Assembly (NCBI GenBank): GCA_020832135.1
Contig: JAFIFG010000045.1
Location: forward strand, 1-64,000
DNA: 64,000 nucleotides
Source: Clostridiaceae bacterium
GTDB taxonomy: Bacteria; Bacillota; Clostridia; Peptostreptococcales; Natronincolaceae
Reading direction: 5' to 3'
Shown: one piece after another, positions 8,887 to 18,923 of the stretch
Position numbering within the stretch: the stretch's first letter is position 1
Layout of the letters: every line of letters starts with the position of its first letter
Program-made: the position numbers and the translations under genes
Notes under the pieces: generated by a model
Told to the model about the DNA's origin: nothing
The model's input: the letters and a program-made list of their open reading frames with translations, nothing else
The model's database searches: none

Positions 8887-9156
8887 ATGAATGAAGCTAT
8901 GGTTATTGAACTTGGACAGCAAACTATGTTTACTATATTAATGATGTCAGCTCCAATGTTGGCCATTGGTCTTATGGTAGGCCTTGCTGTTAGTATTTTT
9001 CAAGCTACAACACAAATACAAGAGGCTACTTTAGCATTTATACCCAAAATTGTTGCAATCCTAGGTTCTGTAGTCATATTTGGACCTTGGTTATTATCTA
9101 TTATTATTAGCTTTACCACAGGATTATATGCAAATATGGGAAGTTTTATACAGTAA
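8887..9156 (+). CDS. fliQ: Flagellar export gate protein FliQ
   Basis: Small two-helix subunit of the FliPQR export core. AGAGGTGAT (8874-8882) fixes the start at ATG 8887, giving 89 residues, the standard family length. A longer frame would run into fliP. Two hydrophobic hairpin helices flank the family motif SIFQATTQIQEATLAFIPK. It lies 14 bases after fliP. Confidence 0.95.
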   Translation: MNEAMVIELGQQTMFTILMMSAPMLAIGLMVGLAVSIFQATTQIQEATLAFIPKIVAILGSVVIFGPWLLSIIISFTTGLYANMGSFIQ

Positions 9157-9171
9157 AGTGTGGTTGAACTT

Positions 9172-9963
9172 ATGAATAATTTATTTGATATAATTTTATT
9201 TAATATGAACTTATTCTTTTTAATATTCTTTAGAATAAGTGGGATTTTTATAGTTGCACCAATATTTAGCAGAAAGAACATTCCCATGATGGTGAAGATA
9301 GGGCTATCAGTACTTATAACATTTATATTACTTCCAATAATTTCTATGGACTTCATGTTTTACCAAATAACTTTTGGAGAACTAGCATTTTATGTAATAA
9401 AAGAATTTCTCTTAGGTATTATTATTGGTTTTGTAGGTTTTTTATATTTCAGCACATTATATTTAGCAGGTACAATCATAGACACACAAATAGGTTTTGC
9501 TATGGTAAATGTAATGGATCCTCAAACCAATAGTCAAATGCCTATTATGTCAAGTTTTTATAATATAATATTTACACTTCTATTTCTAGCTATGAACGGA
9601 CATCACTTAATTATTAGGGCTTTGGTATATAGCTATAATGTATTGCCAGTAGGATTTACCTTATCTATAGGTGAAGAAATGGTACAAAGACTTATCTCTA
9701 TTATGACAGAAATTTTCATACTTTCTTTTAGGTTTAGTGCACCGATTTTAGCTACTATATTTTTAGCAAATGTACTGTTAGGAATCTTAGCTAGAACAAT
9801 GCCCCAGATGAATGTTTTTATTGTGGGACTACCATTAAAAATTATTGTGGGGTTAACCACTATATTAATTACACTACAATTTGTTATACCTTTTTCTGAA
9901 AGATTATTTGATAGAATGTTTCATACCTTATACGAGGTGATTCAAATTCTATCTAGAGGGTGA
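9172..9963 (+). CDS. fliR: Flagellar export gate protein FliR
   Basis: Single-copy membrane subunit completing the FliPQR gate. I use ATG 9172 (263 residues, MNNLFDIILFN), because the only purine-rich stretch (AGTGTGG) is 8-10 bases upstream of it. GTG 9160 is an alternative adding four residues. Several long hydrophobic segments are visible, with conserved blocks FFRISGIFIVAPIFSRKNIP near the N-terminus and GLPLKIIVGL near the C-terminus. Confidence 0.94.
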   Translation: MNNLFDIILFNMNLFFLIFFRISGIFIVAPIFSRKNIPMMVKIGLSVLITFILLPIISMDFMFYQITFGELAFYVIKEFLLGIIIGFVGFLYFSTLYLAGTIIDTQIGFAMVNVMDPQTNSQMPIMSSFYNIIFTLLFLAMNGHHLIIRALVYSYNVLPVGFTLSIGEEMVQRLISIMTEIFILSFRFSAPILATIFLANVLLGILARTMPQMNVFIVGLPLKIIVGLTTILITLQFVIPFSERLFDRMFHTLYEVIQILSRG

Positions 9964-9967
9964 TTTT

Positions 9968-11053
9968 ATGGAGTTGAAAATAAATTTACAGCTATTTACT
10001 GAGGAGAAGACAGAGAAGGCAACACCTAAAAAAGTCAAAGAATCTCGTGAAAAGGGACAAGTATTACAGAGTAAGGAAGTCAACTCTGCTTTTGTATTAC
10101 TGGGGGCCTTTGCAACATTATTGTTTTTGTCAGGATATATAGGTCTTACCATGAAGAGCTTTACCACCCATATATATCATGAATATTTAAATTTAGGTTA
10201 TTTATTCACTACACAAAATATAAATAGGCTACAATTGGCAGTACTTTATAACATTTTAAAAATTACTATGCCAATAGGCATGGTATGTTTAATTATAGGA
10301 GTACTGTGCAGTTATATGCAAGTTGGCTATTTGTTTACAACGAAGACATTAGCTGTTAAATTTAGCAAATTAAATCCCTTAGAAGGATTCAAACGCATGT
10401 TTTCCATGAAATCATTGGCGGAGCTAGTAAAGTCCTTTATTAAAATCATAATGGTGGGCTTAGTTGTATACCGTTATGCCATTGGTCAGATGAATACAAT
10501 ATTTAATACAATAGGTATGGAGATAGAAGTTATTCTAGAAACAATTATTCACATCACTGTTAATATTGGTCTAAGGGCTGGTGTTATGTTACTAGTGATA
10601 GCAATACTAGATTATTATTATCAAAAATATGAGTATCAAAAGAACTTAAAAATGACGAAACAAGAAGTTAAGGAAGAATATAAACAAACGGAAGGTAATC
10701 CACAAATTAAATCTAAAATTAAAGAAAAACAAAGGCAAATGTCTATGTCAAGAATGATGCAGGATGTTCCTAAGGCAGATGTGATTATAACAAACCCTAC
10801 CCACTATGCTATTGCTATACAATATAATCCACAACAATTTCAGGCGCCAAAGGTATTGGCTAAGGGACAAGATTTAATAGCACAAAATATAAAGAAAATC
10901 GCAATCGAAAATAACTTACCTATAGTAGAGAATAAACCATTGGCAAGGATTATATATAGCACAGTAGAGGTAGGAGATTCTATACCTCCAGAACTATACC
11001 AAGCTGTAGCAGAAGTATTGGCTTACGTTTATGAAATAAATAAAAAAATCTAA
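9968..11053 (+). CDS. flhB: Flagellar export switch protein FlhB
   Basis: Membrane protein whose autocleaved cytoplasmic tail switches export from hook to filament substrates. The 361 residues begin with an amphipathic segment (EKTEKATPKKVKESREKGQV). Four membrane helices follow, then the cytoplasmic domain with the self-cleavage motif N276-P277-T278-H279, which is intact. GAGGGTGAT precedes ATG 9968. The FliK fragment at the window start is its usual regulator. Confidence 0.97.
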   Translation: MELKINLQLFTEEKTEKATPKKVKESREKGQVLQSKEVNSAFVLLGAFATLLFLSGYIGLTMKSFTTHIYHEYLNLGYLFTTQNINRLQLAVLYNILKITMPIGMVCLIIGVLCSYMQVGYLFTTKTLAVKFSKLNPLEGFKRMFSMKSLAELVKSFIKIIMVGLVVYRYAIGQMNTIFNTIGMEIEVILETIIHITVNIGLRAGVMLLVIAILDYYYQKYEYQKNLKMTKQEVKEEYKQTEGNPQIKSKIKEKQRQMSMSRMMQDVPKADVIITNPTHYAIAIQYNPQQFQAPKVLAKGQDLIAQNIKKIAIENNLPIVENKPLARIIYSTVEVGDSIPPELYQAVAEVLAYVYEINKKI

Positions 11054-11066
11054 GGGGGGGCACTAA

Positions 11067-13094
11067 ATGAAGCATGGAGATATTATAGTTGCTTTGACGG
11101 TTATTGCTATTGTAATCATTATTATTATTCCTATACCTTTAGGTGCCCTTGATGTATTACTTAGCTTTAATATATCATTAGCACTATTAATACTGCTAAT
11201 AGCCATGTATACACAGGAAGCTTTACAGTTTGCTATTCTTCCTTCCATTTTATTAATCACAACTTTGCTCCGTTTGGCACTAAATATTACTACTACAAGA
11301 TATATATTATCTCAGGGTACTGCTGGTAGTGTCATCGCTACCTTTGGTGATTTTGTTATGCAGGGTAATGCCATTGTAGGGTTTATTGTATTTTTAATTA
11401 TTGTAATAGTACAGTTTTTAGTTATTACAAAGGGATCCGAAAGAGTAGCAGAAGTGGCGGCAAGGTTTACTTTAGATGCTATGCCAGGGAAACAAATGGC
11501 TATCGATGCAGATTTAAATGCAGGACTAATAGATGACACTCAAGCGAGAGAACGTAGAATAAAAATTCAAAAGGAAGCTGATTTTTACGGAGCTATGGAT
11601 GGTGCCAGTAAATTTGTAAAAGGAGATGCAATAGCTGGTATTATAATAACTATTATAAATATTATTGCTGGATTCGTTATTGGTGTATCTATAGAAGGAC
11701 TAGATTTTAGTAGTGCTATACAACGATATACATTATTAACGGTAGGGGATGGTTTAGCAAGTCAAATACCGGCATTGCTAATATCTACAGCTACCGGTAT
11801 TGTAGTTACTAGAGCTGCTACAGATGGGAATCTAGGTAGTGATATTATTGGGCAACTGTTTAATCAACCCAAAGTTATGTTTTTAATTTCAGGAGTTTTA
11901 ATAGCCCTAGGCATAACCCCATTGCCAGCATTACCCTTTTTCTTTTTAGCTATTATATTCTTAATGTTAGGTTTTAGCTTGAGAAAGGAATTAATGCAGG
12001 CTGAAGTTGAGGAAATGCCGGATGAGATAGAAGAAGCTGCTGAAGCAAAAAGGCGACCAGAAAATGTTGTACCTCTTTTAAATATAGATCCTATTGAATT
12101 GGAATTTGGATATGGAATTTTACCTCTAGCCGATGCCAGCCAAGGTGGAGATTTATTTGATAGATTAGTGATGATTAGAAGGCAATGTGCTTTAGAACTA
12201 GGTATTATTGTACCTATGATTCGACTGAGGGATAATATACAGTTGGAGCCGAATCAATATATTATTAAAATAAAGGGCGTGGAAATAACAGCTGGAGAAA
12301 TTATTTTCGATCATTACATGGCCATGAATCCCGGTATGGTGGATGAAGAAATTGAAGGTATTGATACTGTGGAACCAGCCTTTGGCTTACCAGCTAAATG
12401 GATTAATGACGAAGAAAGAGAGAAAGCTGAGATATTAGGCTACACCGTAGTAGACCCTCCATCCATTATAGCCACACATTTAACAGAAATTATAAAGAAG
12501 CATGCTTTTGAATTATTAGGCCGTCAAGATGTTAAGAAACTTATTGACAATGTGAAGGAAAACCATCCAGCCTTAGTAGAGGAATTAATACCTAACCAAT
12601 TAGGTTTAGGGGAGGTTCAAAAGGTATTAAGTAATCTTTTAAAGGAAGGTGTATCTATTAGAAATATGGTAACTATCCTTGAAACTTTAGCAGACTATTC
12701 AGGTATTACTAGAGACACAGATATGTTAACAGAATATGTAAGACAGTCTTTAGGGAGGGCAATCACAAAACAATTTATTCCTTCTCAACCTGCTAAGGTT
12801 ATAACTATTGATAAGGGGTTAGAACAAAAAATAATGGAATCTATACAACAGACAGAAAGTGGAACTTACATATCTATGGAGCCAGATATGATACAGGTTA
12901 TTTTAAATAATTTATCTCATCAACTGGAAAAATTAATGTCTTTAGGTGAGCAACCCATTGTTATTACAGCTCCAATTGTTAGATTATACTTTAAAAGACT
13001 GTCAGAACAACTTACTTTTGATTTGATAGTATTATCTTATAATGAAGTAGACCCTTCAGTAGAAATACAATCTATAGGGGCGGTGAGCATTTAG
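11067..13094 (+). CDS. flhA: Flagellar export apparatus protein FlhA
   Basis: Large export-gate component that docks chaperone-substrate complexes and uses the proton motive force. The 675 residues show about eight membrane segments in the first ~310. Conserved FHIPEP-family stretches include VVTRAATDGNLG and, earlier, the cytoplasmic loop GAMDGASKFVKGDAIAG. The ~340-residue C-terminal docking domain follows. AAGGGGGGG precedes ATG 11067. The stop abuts flhF directly. Confidence 0.97.
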   Translation: MKHGDIIVALTVIAIVIIIIIPIPLGALDVLLSFNISLALLILLIAMYTQEALQFAILPSILLITTLLRLALNITTTRYILSQGTAGSVIATFGDFVMQGNAIVGFIVFLIIVIVQFLVITKGSERVAEVAARFTLDAMPGKQMAIDADLNAGLIDDTQARERRIKIQKEADFYGAMDGASKFVKGDAIAGIIITIINIIAGFVIGVSIEGLDFSSAIQRYTLLTVGDGLASQIPALLISTATGIVVTRAATDGNLGSDIIGQLFNQPKVMFLISGVLIALGITPLPALPFFFLAIIFLMLGFSLRKELMQAEVEEMPDEIEEAAEAKRRPENVVPLLNIDPIELEFGYGILPLADASQGGDLFDRLVMIRRQCALELGIIVPMIRLRDNIQLEPNQYIIKIKGVEITAGEIIFDHYMAMNPGMVDEEIEGIDTVEPAFGLPAKWINDEEREKAEILGYTVVDPPSIIATHLTEIIKKHAFELLGRQDVKKLIDNVKENHPALVEELIPNQLGLGEVQKVLSNLLKEGVSIRNMVTILETLADYSGITRDTDMLTEYVRQSLGRAITKQFIPSQPAKVITIDKGLEQKIMESIQQTESGTYISMEPDMIQVILNNLSHQLEKLMSLGEQPIVITAPIVRLYFKRLSEQLTFDLIVLSYNEVDPSVEIQSIGAVSI

Positions 13095-14243
13095 ATGAAA
13101 GTTAAAAAATTTTTTGCCAGCAATAATCAAGAAGTCTTAATGAAGGTAAAAAGCGAGTTGGGTTCTGATGCAGTAATTTTACACCAAAGAAAAGTAAAGC
13201 CTAAGGGACTTTTCGGTATTTTCAGAAAATCTATTATTGAAGTTGTGGCAGCAAAAGAAGAGGGTATAGTACATAAAGAAGAACATGTTTCTAATAATAC
13301 AGAAGATTTAATTAGGAGTTTGCAGCAAAAAGTTGAAGAAAAAAAGAAGGAAGATTTACCGAATACTGCTATAACACAGGATGTAAACGAAATAAAAACT
13401 ATGCTGAATATGGTCATGCATAAAGTTAATCAGCAAAGTCTACCGCAATTAGTACAAGGAATACAAAATAAAGAAATCACTAGATTGTTTGAAGTCTTAA
13501 AGGAGCAGGAAGTTGAAGATGGATTAATCGAAGAGATCATGCAACAATTTATTAAGATACAAAGTGAAGATAACTATGGAGAAAACTTTATAAAAACAGA
13601 AATTCATAAAGTTATTAAAAAATATATTGGCTCAGATGGAAATAAAAAAGAGTGTAAGATTCTATTTTTTGTAGGGCCTACAGGAGTAGGTAAAACAACA
13701 ACTATTGCTAAATTAGCAGCACAATTTTCTTTAAATGAAGGAAAATCAATTGGTTTAATAAGTGCCGATACTTATAGAATTGCAGCTGTAGAACAATTAA
13801 GGACCTATAGTGAGATTTTAAATATACCATTAGAAGTTATATACAATATCACTGATATTCATTATGCTATAAATCAATTAAAGGATAAGGATATTATTAT
13901 GATTGATACAGCTGGAAGAAGCCATAAAAATAAAAAGCAGGTTGAAGAATTAAAAAACTTACTAGAAGAAATAGAGGAAAAAGAAACGTTTTTAGTAATG
14001 AGCTGTACTTCTAAAAATAGTGATATGAAGGAAATTGTAAAAGCCTATAATTTCATTGAAAAGTACAATATTATATTTACTAAAATTGATGAAGCCACAA
14101 CCTTTGGTGCAATACTAAATGTTGCAAAAGAAACAAATAAACCTATATCCTATATAACAACAGGACAGAGTGTTCCGGATGATATCGAAGAAATGAATGC
14201 TGAAAAAATTGCAAGCCTCTTAACAAAGGAGGTTTTACAATAA
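13095..14243 (+). CDS. flhF: Flagellar placement SRP-type GTPase FlhF
   Basis: GTPase that sets flagellar position and number together with FlhG. The 382 residues comprise a basic N-terminal B domain (MKVKKFFASNNQEVLMKVK). A helical N region follows, then the SRP-type G domain with P-loop G194-P-T-G-V-G-K-T201, the DTAGR box and FTKIDE. The ATG follows the flhA stop with no gap, and its own stop overlaps flhG by one base. Confidence 0.95.
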   Translation: MKVKKFFASNNQEVLMKVKSELGSDAVILHQRKVKPKGLFGIFRKSIIEVVAAKEEGIVHKEEHVSNNTEDLIRSLQQKVEEKKKEDLPNTAITQDVNEIKTMLNMVMHKVNQQSLPQLVQGIQNKEITRLFEVLKEQEVEDGLIEEIMQQFIKIQSEDNYGENFIKTEIHKVIKKYIGSDGNKKECKILFFVGPTGVGKTTTIAKLAAQFSLNEGKSIGLISADTYRIAAVEQLRTYSEILNIPLEVIYNITDIHYAINQLKDKDIIMIDTAGRSHKNKKQVEELKNLLEEIEEKETFLVMSCTSKNSDMKEIVKAYNFIEKYNIIFTKIDEATTFGAILNVAKETNKPISYITTGQSVPDDIEEMNAEKIASLLTKEVLQ

Positions 14244-15139
14244 TGGATCAAGCAACTAAGCTAAGAGATCTTATTAATAAAAGAAGAGCAACGGAAGAAA
14301 AGTCTACTGCTTTTAAAAAAATACCTGCAAAAAAAGCAAGGGTAATATGTGTAACCAGTGGTAAAGGTGGAGTAGGGAAAACTAATTTCACTGCAAATTT
14401 AGCCATTGCTTTATCTAAACAAGATCAACAGGTAGTAATTGTAGACGCAGACTTAGGGTTAGCTAACATTGATGTTGTCCTAGGGGTAATGTCTAAATAT
14501 ACTTTGTTGGATATTGTAAAACATAGAAAAAACATTTTAGATGTTATGAATGTGGGACCTCAAGGTGTAAAAATCATATCTGGAGGTTCTGGTATTATAG
14601 ACTTAGTAGATATGTCAAGTGAACATATTAACACTTTAGTTAGTAGTTTTGATGAAATTACTGATCGTGCAGACATCCTTTTAATAGATACTGGGGCCGG
14701 ACTTTCTAAATCAGTTATGTCTTTTGTGTTAGCTGCCGAAGAGGTTATTATTGTCACCACTGGTGAACCTACATCAATTACAGATGCCTATGCTATGATC
14801 AAGACAATAGGATTACAGGAAAAAAATAAAGATATAAAGCTTATTATTAATCGAATCGAGAGTATAAATGAAGGAAAAGCAGCTTTTGAAAAACTCGAGA
14901 ATGCTTGTAAAAAGTTTTTAAATATCAAGATAGAAAAATTAGGGTTTATAATGGAGGATAATAATGTGAGGAAAGCAGTTAATGCTCAAACTCCCTTTAT
15001 CATCCAATACCCCAATAGTTCAGTAAGTAGAAATATAGAATTAATAGCATCAAAGTTAACGAATAATCATCAGGAGAAAAAAGATATTATTGGAAAAAGT
15101 TCAAGTTTTATTTATAGGGTCGTTAACATGTTTAAATAG
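14243..15139 (+). CDS. flhG: MinD-like ATPase FlhG (YlxH), flagellar number regulator
   Basis: ParA/MinD-family ATPase that stimulates FlhF GTPase activity and limits flagellar number. The 298 residues begin with a basic activating segment (RDLINKRRATEEK). The deviant Walker A motif follows (SGKGGVGKT, residues 39-47), then VDADLGLANIDV and DTGAG. A C-terminal amphipathic helix for membrane attachment is plausible (IYRVVNMFK). The start codon overlaps the flhF stop, implying coupled translation. Confidence 0.94.
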   Translation: MDQATKLRDLINKRRATEEKSTAFKKIPAKKARVICVTSGKGGVGKTNFTANLAIALSKQDQQVVIVDADLGLANIDVVLGVMSKYTLLDIVKHRKNILDVMNVGPQGVKIISGGSGIIDLVDMSSEHINTLVSSFDEITDRADILLIDTGAGLSKSVMSFVLAAEEVIIVTTGEPTSITDAYAMIKTIGLQEKNKDIKLIINRIESINEGKAAFEKLENACKKFLNIKIEKLGFIMEDNNVRKAVNAQTPFIIQYPNSSVSRNIELIASKLTNNHQEKKDIIGKSSSFIYRVVNMFK

Positions 15140-15152
15140 GAGATGAGGATAG

Positions 15153-15803
15153 ATGAAAATTTTATCACAATTAAAAATAGGGGAAAAATTAGAAATTGAA
15201 CCTATAGCTCATAAAGAATTTAATAGAAATACTAGTATTACCAGTCAATTGGTGGATATTAAAGATAATATGTTTTTTATAGCAAATCCTATCAAACTAG
15301 GTAAAGTGTATCCATTGTCTGTAGGGCAACAAATAAAAATTATTTTTCATCATCAGGATAAAGGTGTATATAGCTTTCCCGCAGAAGTTCTACAGGAAAT
15401 TGCAGATAAAATACTGATATATAGGGTAGAACCTATAGGTAGGGTTAGAAAAATACAGAGAAGAGACTATTATAGATTACAGATCTTAATAAAAGCATTG
15501 ATAAAAAGAGTAGAGGACAATGAATATATTGAAGGTTTTACACGGGATATTAGTGGTGGTGGATTAAGAGTTGTTGCAAAGACAAATTTTCAGATAAATG
15601 ATAGAATCGAATGTAAAATTCATTTAGATAAAAATAGTGTTGCTGTTGTCATGGGTAAGGTGATTAGGGTGGAAAAAAATACTAGTACAAATGAAGGCAA
15701 TCTTAGTATTGAATATGATAATATAGATGAAACCACAAAAAAAGAAATTATTGCCTTTATATTTAATAAGCAACGAGAGCTTAGACAAAAAGGGTTGATA
15801 TAA
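15153..15803 (+). CDS. PilZ-domain flagellar brake protein (YcgR/MotI type)
   Basis: Likely c-di-GMP-responsive effector that slows or modulates the motor. The 216 residues contain an N-terminal YcgR-like domain (about 1-95) and a PilZ domain (about 97-205). Both c-di-GMP binding motifs are intact: RxxxR in QRRDYYR and DxSxxG in DISGGG. It is embedded between flhG and cheB, so second-messenger input is built into the operon. GGAGATGAGG precedes ATG 15153. Confidence 0.9.
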   Translation: MKILSQLKIGEKLEIEPIAHKEFNRNTSITSQLVDIKDNMFFIANPIKLGKVYPLSVGQQIKIIFHHQDKGVYSFPAEVLQEIADKILIYRVEPIGRVRKIQRRDYYRLQILIKALIKRVEDNEYIEGFTRDISGGGLRVVAKTNFQINDRIECKIHLDKNSVAVVMGKVIRVEKNTSTNEGNLSIEYDNIDETTKKEIIAFIFNKQRELRQKGLI

Positions 15804-15804
15804 A

Positions 15805-16896
15805 ATGGCATTATTTAAGAAAAAAATAAAGGTAATTGTAGTAGATGATTCTCCTTTTATGAGAAAGATTATAGGAGATATTCTAAATACTCATGAAGAA
15901 ATAGAGGTAATAGGAACTGCGAAAAATGGGAAAGAAGCAATTGAGACTATAAAAGAATTGAAACCTGACGTAGTAACAATGGATATAGAGATGCCTGTTA
16001 TGAACGGTTTAAAGGCTTTGAGTTGTATTATGGAGGAGGAGCCTGTGCCGATTATTATGTTAAGTAGTTTGACTTCTCAAGGAGCCGATGCTACTCTGAC
16101 TGCATTAGAACTAGGCGCAGTTGATTTTATACAAAAGCCATCAAGTTTATTTATGATTAATGCTGAAGACTTAAAGCAAGAAATCGTATCAAAGGTTAAG
16201 GCTGCTAATGGTGCACGAATACATGGAAGAAACAATCTGACTACACAGAATAATCCATCAGTATGTAAAGAATGGAAAAAAACTAAAGATAATAACACCA
16301 GTAGTAAAGTTAGAAATATTATTGCTATAGGCACTTCTACAGGTGGACCTAGAGCATTGCAACATATTATTCCACTGATACCTAAAGATTGTCCTGCTAG
16401 CTTTTTAATTGTGCAACATATGCCTGCAGGCTTTACTAAATCCTTAGCTGATCGTTTGAATAGTATGGCAAAGGTAGTTGTAAAGGAAGCATGCCAGCAT
16501 GAAGCTTTACAGCCTGGCCATGTATATATTGCACCAGGTAATTTTCATTTAGAGTTAGTATCAAATAAATCCAACAGCTTTTCTATACAACTATCTCAAG
16601 GAAAACCAATATCTGGACATAGACCATCGGTTGATGTGCTTTTTCACTCCCTTTCAGAACTGGAAGAAAGGGACATAAATATGGTAGGTGTTATTATGAC
16701 GGGTATGGGCTCTGATGGAACAAAAGGATTAAAGGCACTGAAAGACAAGAAAGGATCCTATATACTTGCACAAAATCAAGAAAGCTGTGTGGTGTATGGT
16801 ATGCCTAAAAGTGCTATTAATGCAGGTGTGGTTGATGAAGTAGTGTCATTAAATAGAGTGATGGATGCTATATTAAATAGAGTGGAGGTGTTTTAG
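15805..16896 (+). CDS. cheB: Chemotaxis protein-glutamate methylesterase/deamidase CheB
   Basis: Removes methyl groups from, and deamidates, chemoreceptors during adaptation. The 363 residues have a receiver domain with D14-D15 and phosphoacceptor D60 (VTMDIEMP), a linker, and the methylesterase domain. The catalytic triad is visible: S178 (GTSTGG), H205 (HMPAGF) and D304 (MGSDGT). No cheR methyltransferase is present in the window. The gene lies one base after the PilZ gene. Confidence 0.96.
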   Translation: MALFKKKIKVIVVDDSPFMRKIIGDILNTHEEIEVIGTAKNGKEAIETIKELKPDVVTMDIEMPVMNGLKALSCIMEEEPVPIIMLSSLTSQGADATLTALELGAVDFIQKPSSLFMINAEDLKQEIVSKVKAANGARIHGRNNLTTQNNPSVCKEWKKTKDNNTSSKVRNIIAIGTSTGGPRALQHIIPLIPKDCPASFLIVQHMPAGFTKSLADRLNSMAKVVVKEACQHEALQPGHVYIAPGNFHLELVSNKSNSFSIQLSQGKPISGHRPSVDVLFHSLSELEERDINMVGVIMTGMGSDGTKGLKALKDKKGSYILAQNQESCVVYGMPKSAINAGVVDEVVSLNRVMDAILNRVEVF

Positions 16897-16897
16897 C

Positions 16898-18910
16898 ATG
16901 GATATGAATCAGTATTTAGACATATTTATGGAGGAATCAAGGGAGCATTTACAAAGCATGAATGATATTTTAATGAAACTAGAAAATGCTCCACAAGACA
17001 TGAGTTTTCTAAACGAAATATTTAGAATAGCTCATACTTTAAAGGGAATGTCAGGAACCATGGGTTTTAATAATATTGCGAGTTTAACCCATGAAATGGA
17101 AAATGTTTTAGATAGTATAAGAAGTGGAAGCATAAATGTTGATTCAAAAGTTATTGATTTATTATTTGAATGCTTTGATAAGTTGGAGAAATATGTAAAT
17201 AATGTCGAGCAGCATAATAGTGAAGGTAATGAAGGATCAGATGAATTGATTGATAAGTTGAAGAGCTTAAATAACACAAAGGTTAAGAATAGAGATTTAG
17301 TAGAGGAATTAAAAGATAATCACATGGAAATAGAAATTAATCAATATGTAGATCATGCTATAAACAAAGCAACAGAGAAGGGACTAAATGTATATTTGGT
17401 TAAAATTCATTTAGATCCAAAATGCATGCTGAAATCTGCAAGAGCTTACATTGTTATCAATACTTTAGAAAAAAATTGTGAGATTATCCATTCTACTCCA
17501 AGTATAGAGGATATAGAGGATGAAAAATTTGAATTTTACTTCCAATTAATTTTAATATCTAAACAGGAGAAAGAGGTTATTCACAAAGAATTAGCAAGTA
17601 TTTCAGAATTAGAATCTATAGAATGTATAGATTTAATTAATGAAAGTTATAGTGTGAAAAGGGAAACTAATAACAATGATAACCTCCAAGAGAAAGAAGA
17701 TACAGAGAAAATAGCTAATACTCTGTTAGACAAGAAGGAAGAGACTATAAGCAAAAAATCCAAGACTGGAAAAACCGTAAGGGTAGACATAGATCGTTTA
17801 GATAATTTGATGAATCTGGTTAGTGAATTGATTATTATAAAAACTAGACTAGAAGATATTGAAGATTCAGAGAAAAAACAAGGAATGAATGAGACAACAG
17901 AGCATTTAGAGAGAATTACCACCAGCTTGCATGATGCTGTTATGAAGGTGAGAATGGTACCTATAGAGAGGGTGTTTAATCGTTTTCCCAGGATGGTTAG
18001 AGATGTTTCAAGAGAACTTAATAAAGAAATATCTTTGATTCTGTCAGGTGAGGACACAGAGGTGGATAGATCAGTTATAGATGAAATTGGTGACCCTCTT
18101 ATTCATCTAATAAGAAACTCTATTGACCATGGAATAGAGGATTTAGAAACACGAGTTCAAAACAATAAAGACAAGAAAGGTACAGTGAAATTAGCTGCTT
18201 ACCCTGATGGTAATAGTGTAGTAATAGAAGTGGAAGATGATGGTGGAGGAATAGACATAGAGAAAGTAAAACATAAAGCTATTGAAAAAGGTGTAATTAC
18301 AATAAAACAAAGTGAAATGATGGAAGAAAACGAAGTTATTCAACTCTTATTTCATTCAGGCTTTAGTACAGCACAAAAAGTTTCAGATATATCGGGCAGA
18401 GGTGTAGGTTTAGATGTTGTTAAAACTAAAATTGAATCCTTGGGTGGAACTGTAGAAGTAATAACAGAAAAATGTAAGGGTAGTAGATTTGTAATAAGGC
18501 TTCCTTTAACATTAGCCATCATACAAGCATTATTAGTAAATGTAGGTTCAGAAAAATATGCTATACCTTTAAATAATATAAAAGAAATTACAACTATCGC
18601 CACTAATTCTATTAGAAAAGTTCAAAAAAATGAAGTAGTATTATTTAGAAACTCTACATTACCAATTTTAAGACTGGCAAAATTGTTAAATGTTCCTAAT
18701 GTAGAAGATGAAAATGATGAATATACAGTAGTAATTGTAAAAAAAGGAGAAAAAGACATAGGTCTTGTTGTAGATGACCTTATAGGACAGCAGGAAATTG
18801 TAATTAAATCCTTGGGTAAGTTTCTATCCAATATAAAAGGGATTGCTGGAGCTACAATTCTAGGTAATGGGTCAGTTGCATTGATAGTAGATACTAATTC
18901 ATTTTTTTAG
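16898..18910 (+). CDS. cheA: Chemotaxis histidine kinase CheA
   Basis: Receptor-coupled kinase that phosphorylates CheY and CheB. The 670 residues show P1 with phospho-accepting H46 (RIAHTLKG). A P2 region and an acidic linker follow. P3 dimerisation comes next (about 290-350, VDIDRLDNLMNLVSELI). The P4 kinase boxes are LIRNSIDHGIE (N), DDGGG (G1) and GRGVGLDVV (G2). A P5 CheW-like domain forms the last ~135 residues. TGGAGGTG precedes ATG 16898, overlapping the end of cheB. Confidence 0.97.
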   Translation: MDMNQYLDIFMEESREHLQSMNDILMKLENAPQDMSFLNEIFRIAHTLKGMSGTMGFNNIASLTHEMENVLDSIRSGSINVDSKVIDLLFECFDKLEKYVNNVEQHNSEGNEGSDELIDKLKSLNNTKVKNRDLVEELKDNHMEIEINQYVDHAINKATEKGLNVYLVKIHLDPKCMLKSARAYIVINTLEKNCEIIHSTPSIEDIEDEKFEFYFQLILISKQEKEVIHKELASISELESIECIDLINESYSVKRETNNNDNLQEKEDTEKIANTLLDKKEETISKKSKTGKTVRVDIDRLDNLMNLVSELIIIKTRLEDIEDSEKKQGMNETTEHLERITTSLHDAVMKVRMVPIERVFNRFPRMVRDVSRELNKEISLILSGEDTEVDRSVIDEIGDPLIHLIRNSIDHGIEDLETRVQNNKDKKGTVKLAAYPDGNSVVIEVEDDGGGIDIEKVKHKAIEKGVITIKQSEMMEENEVIQLLFHSGFSTAQKVSDISGRGVGLDVVKTKIESLGGTVEVITEKCKGSRFVIRLPLTLAIIQALLVNVGSEKYAIPLNNIKEITTIATNSIRKVQKNEVVLFRNSTLPILRLAKLLNVPNVEDENDEYTVVIVKKGEKDIGLVVDDLIGQQEIVIKSLGKFLSNIKGIAGATILGNGSVALIVDTNSFF

Positions 18911-18923
18911 GGAGTGATTTAAA

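Noticed and set aside
9000-9356. Minus-strand open frame antisense to fliQ/fliR, and similar minus-strand frames elsewhere
   Set aside because: All minus-strand frames lie antisense to strong conserved genes, are rich in Ser, Ile and Phe as expected for shadows of AT-rich coding DNA, and lack ribosome-binding sites and recognisable motifs.
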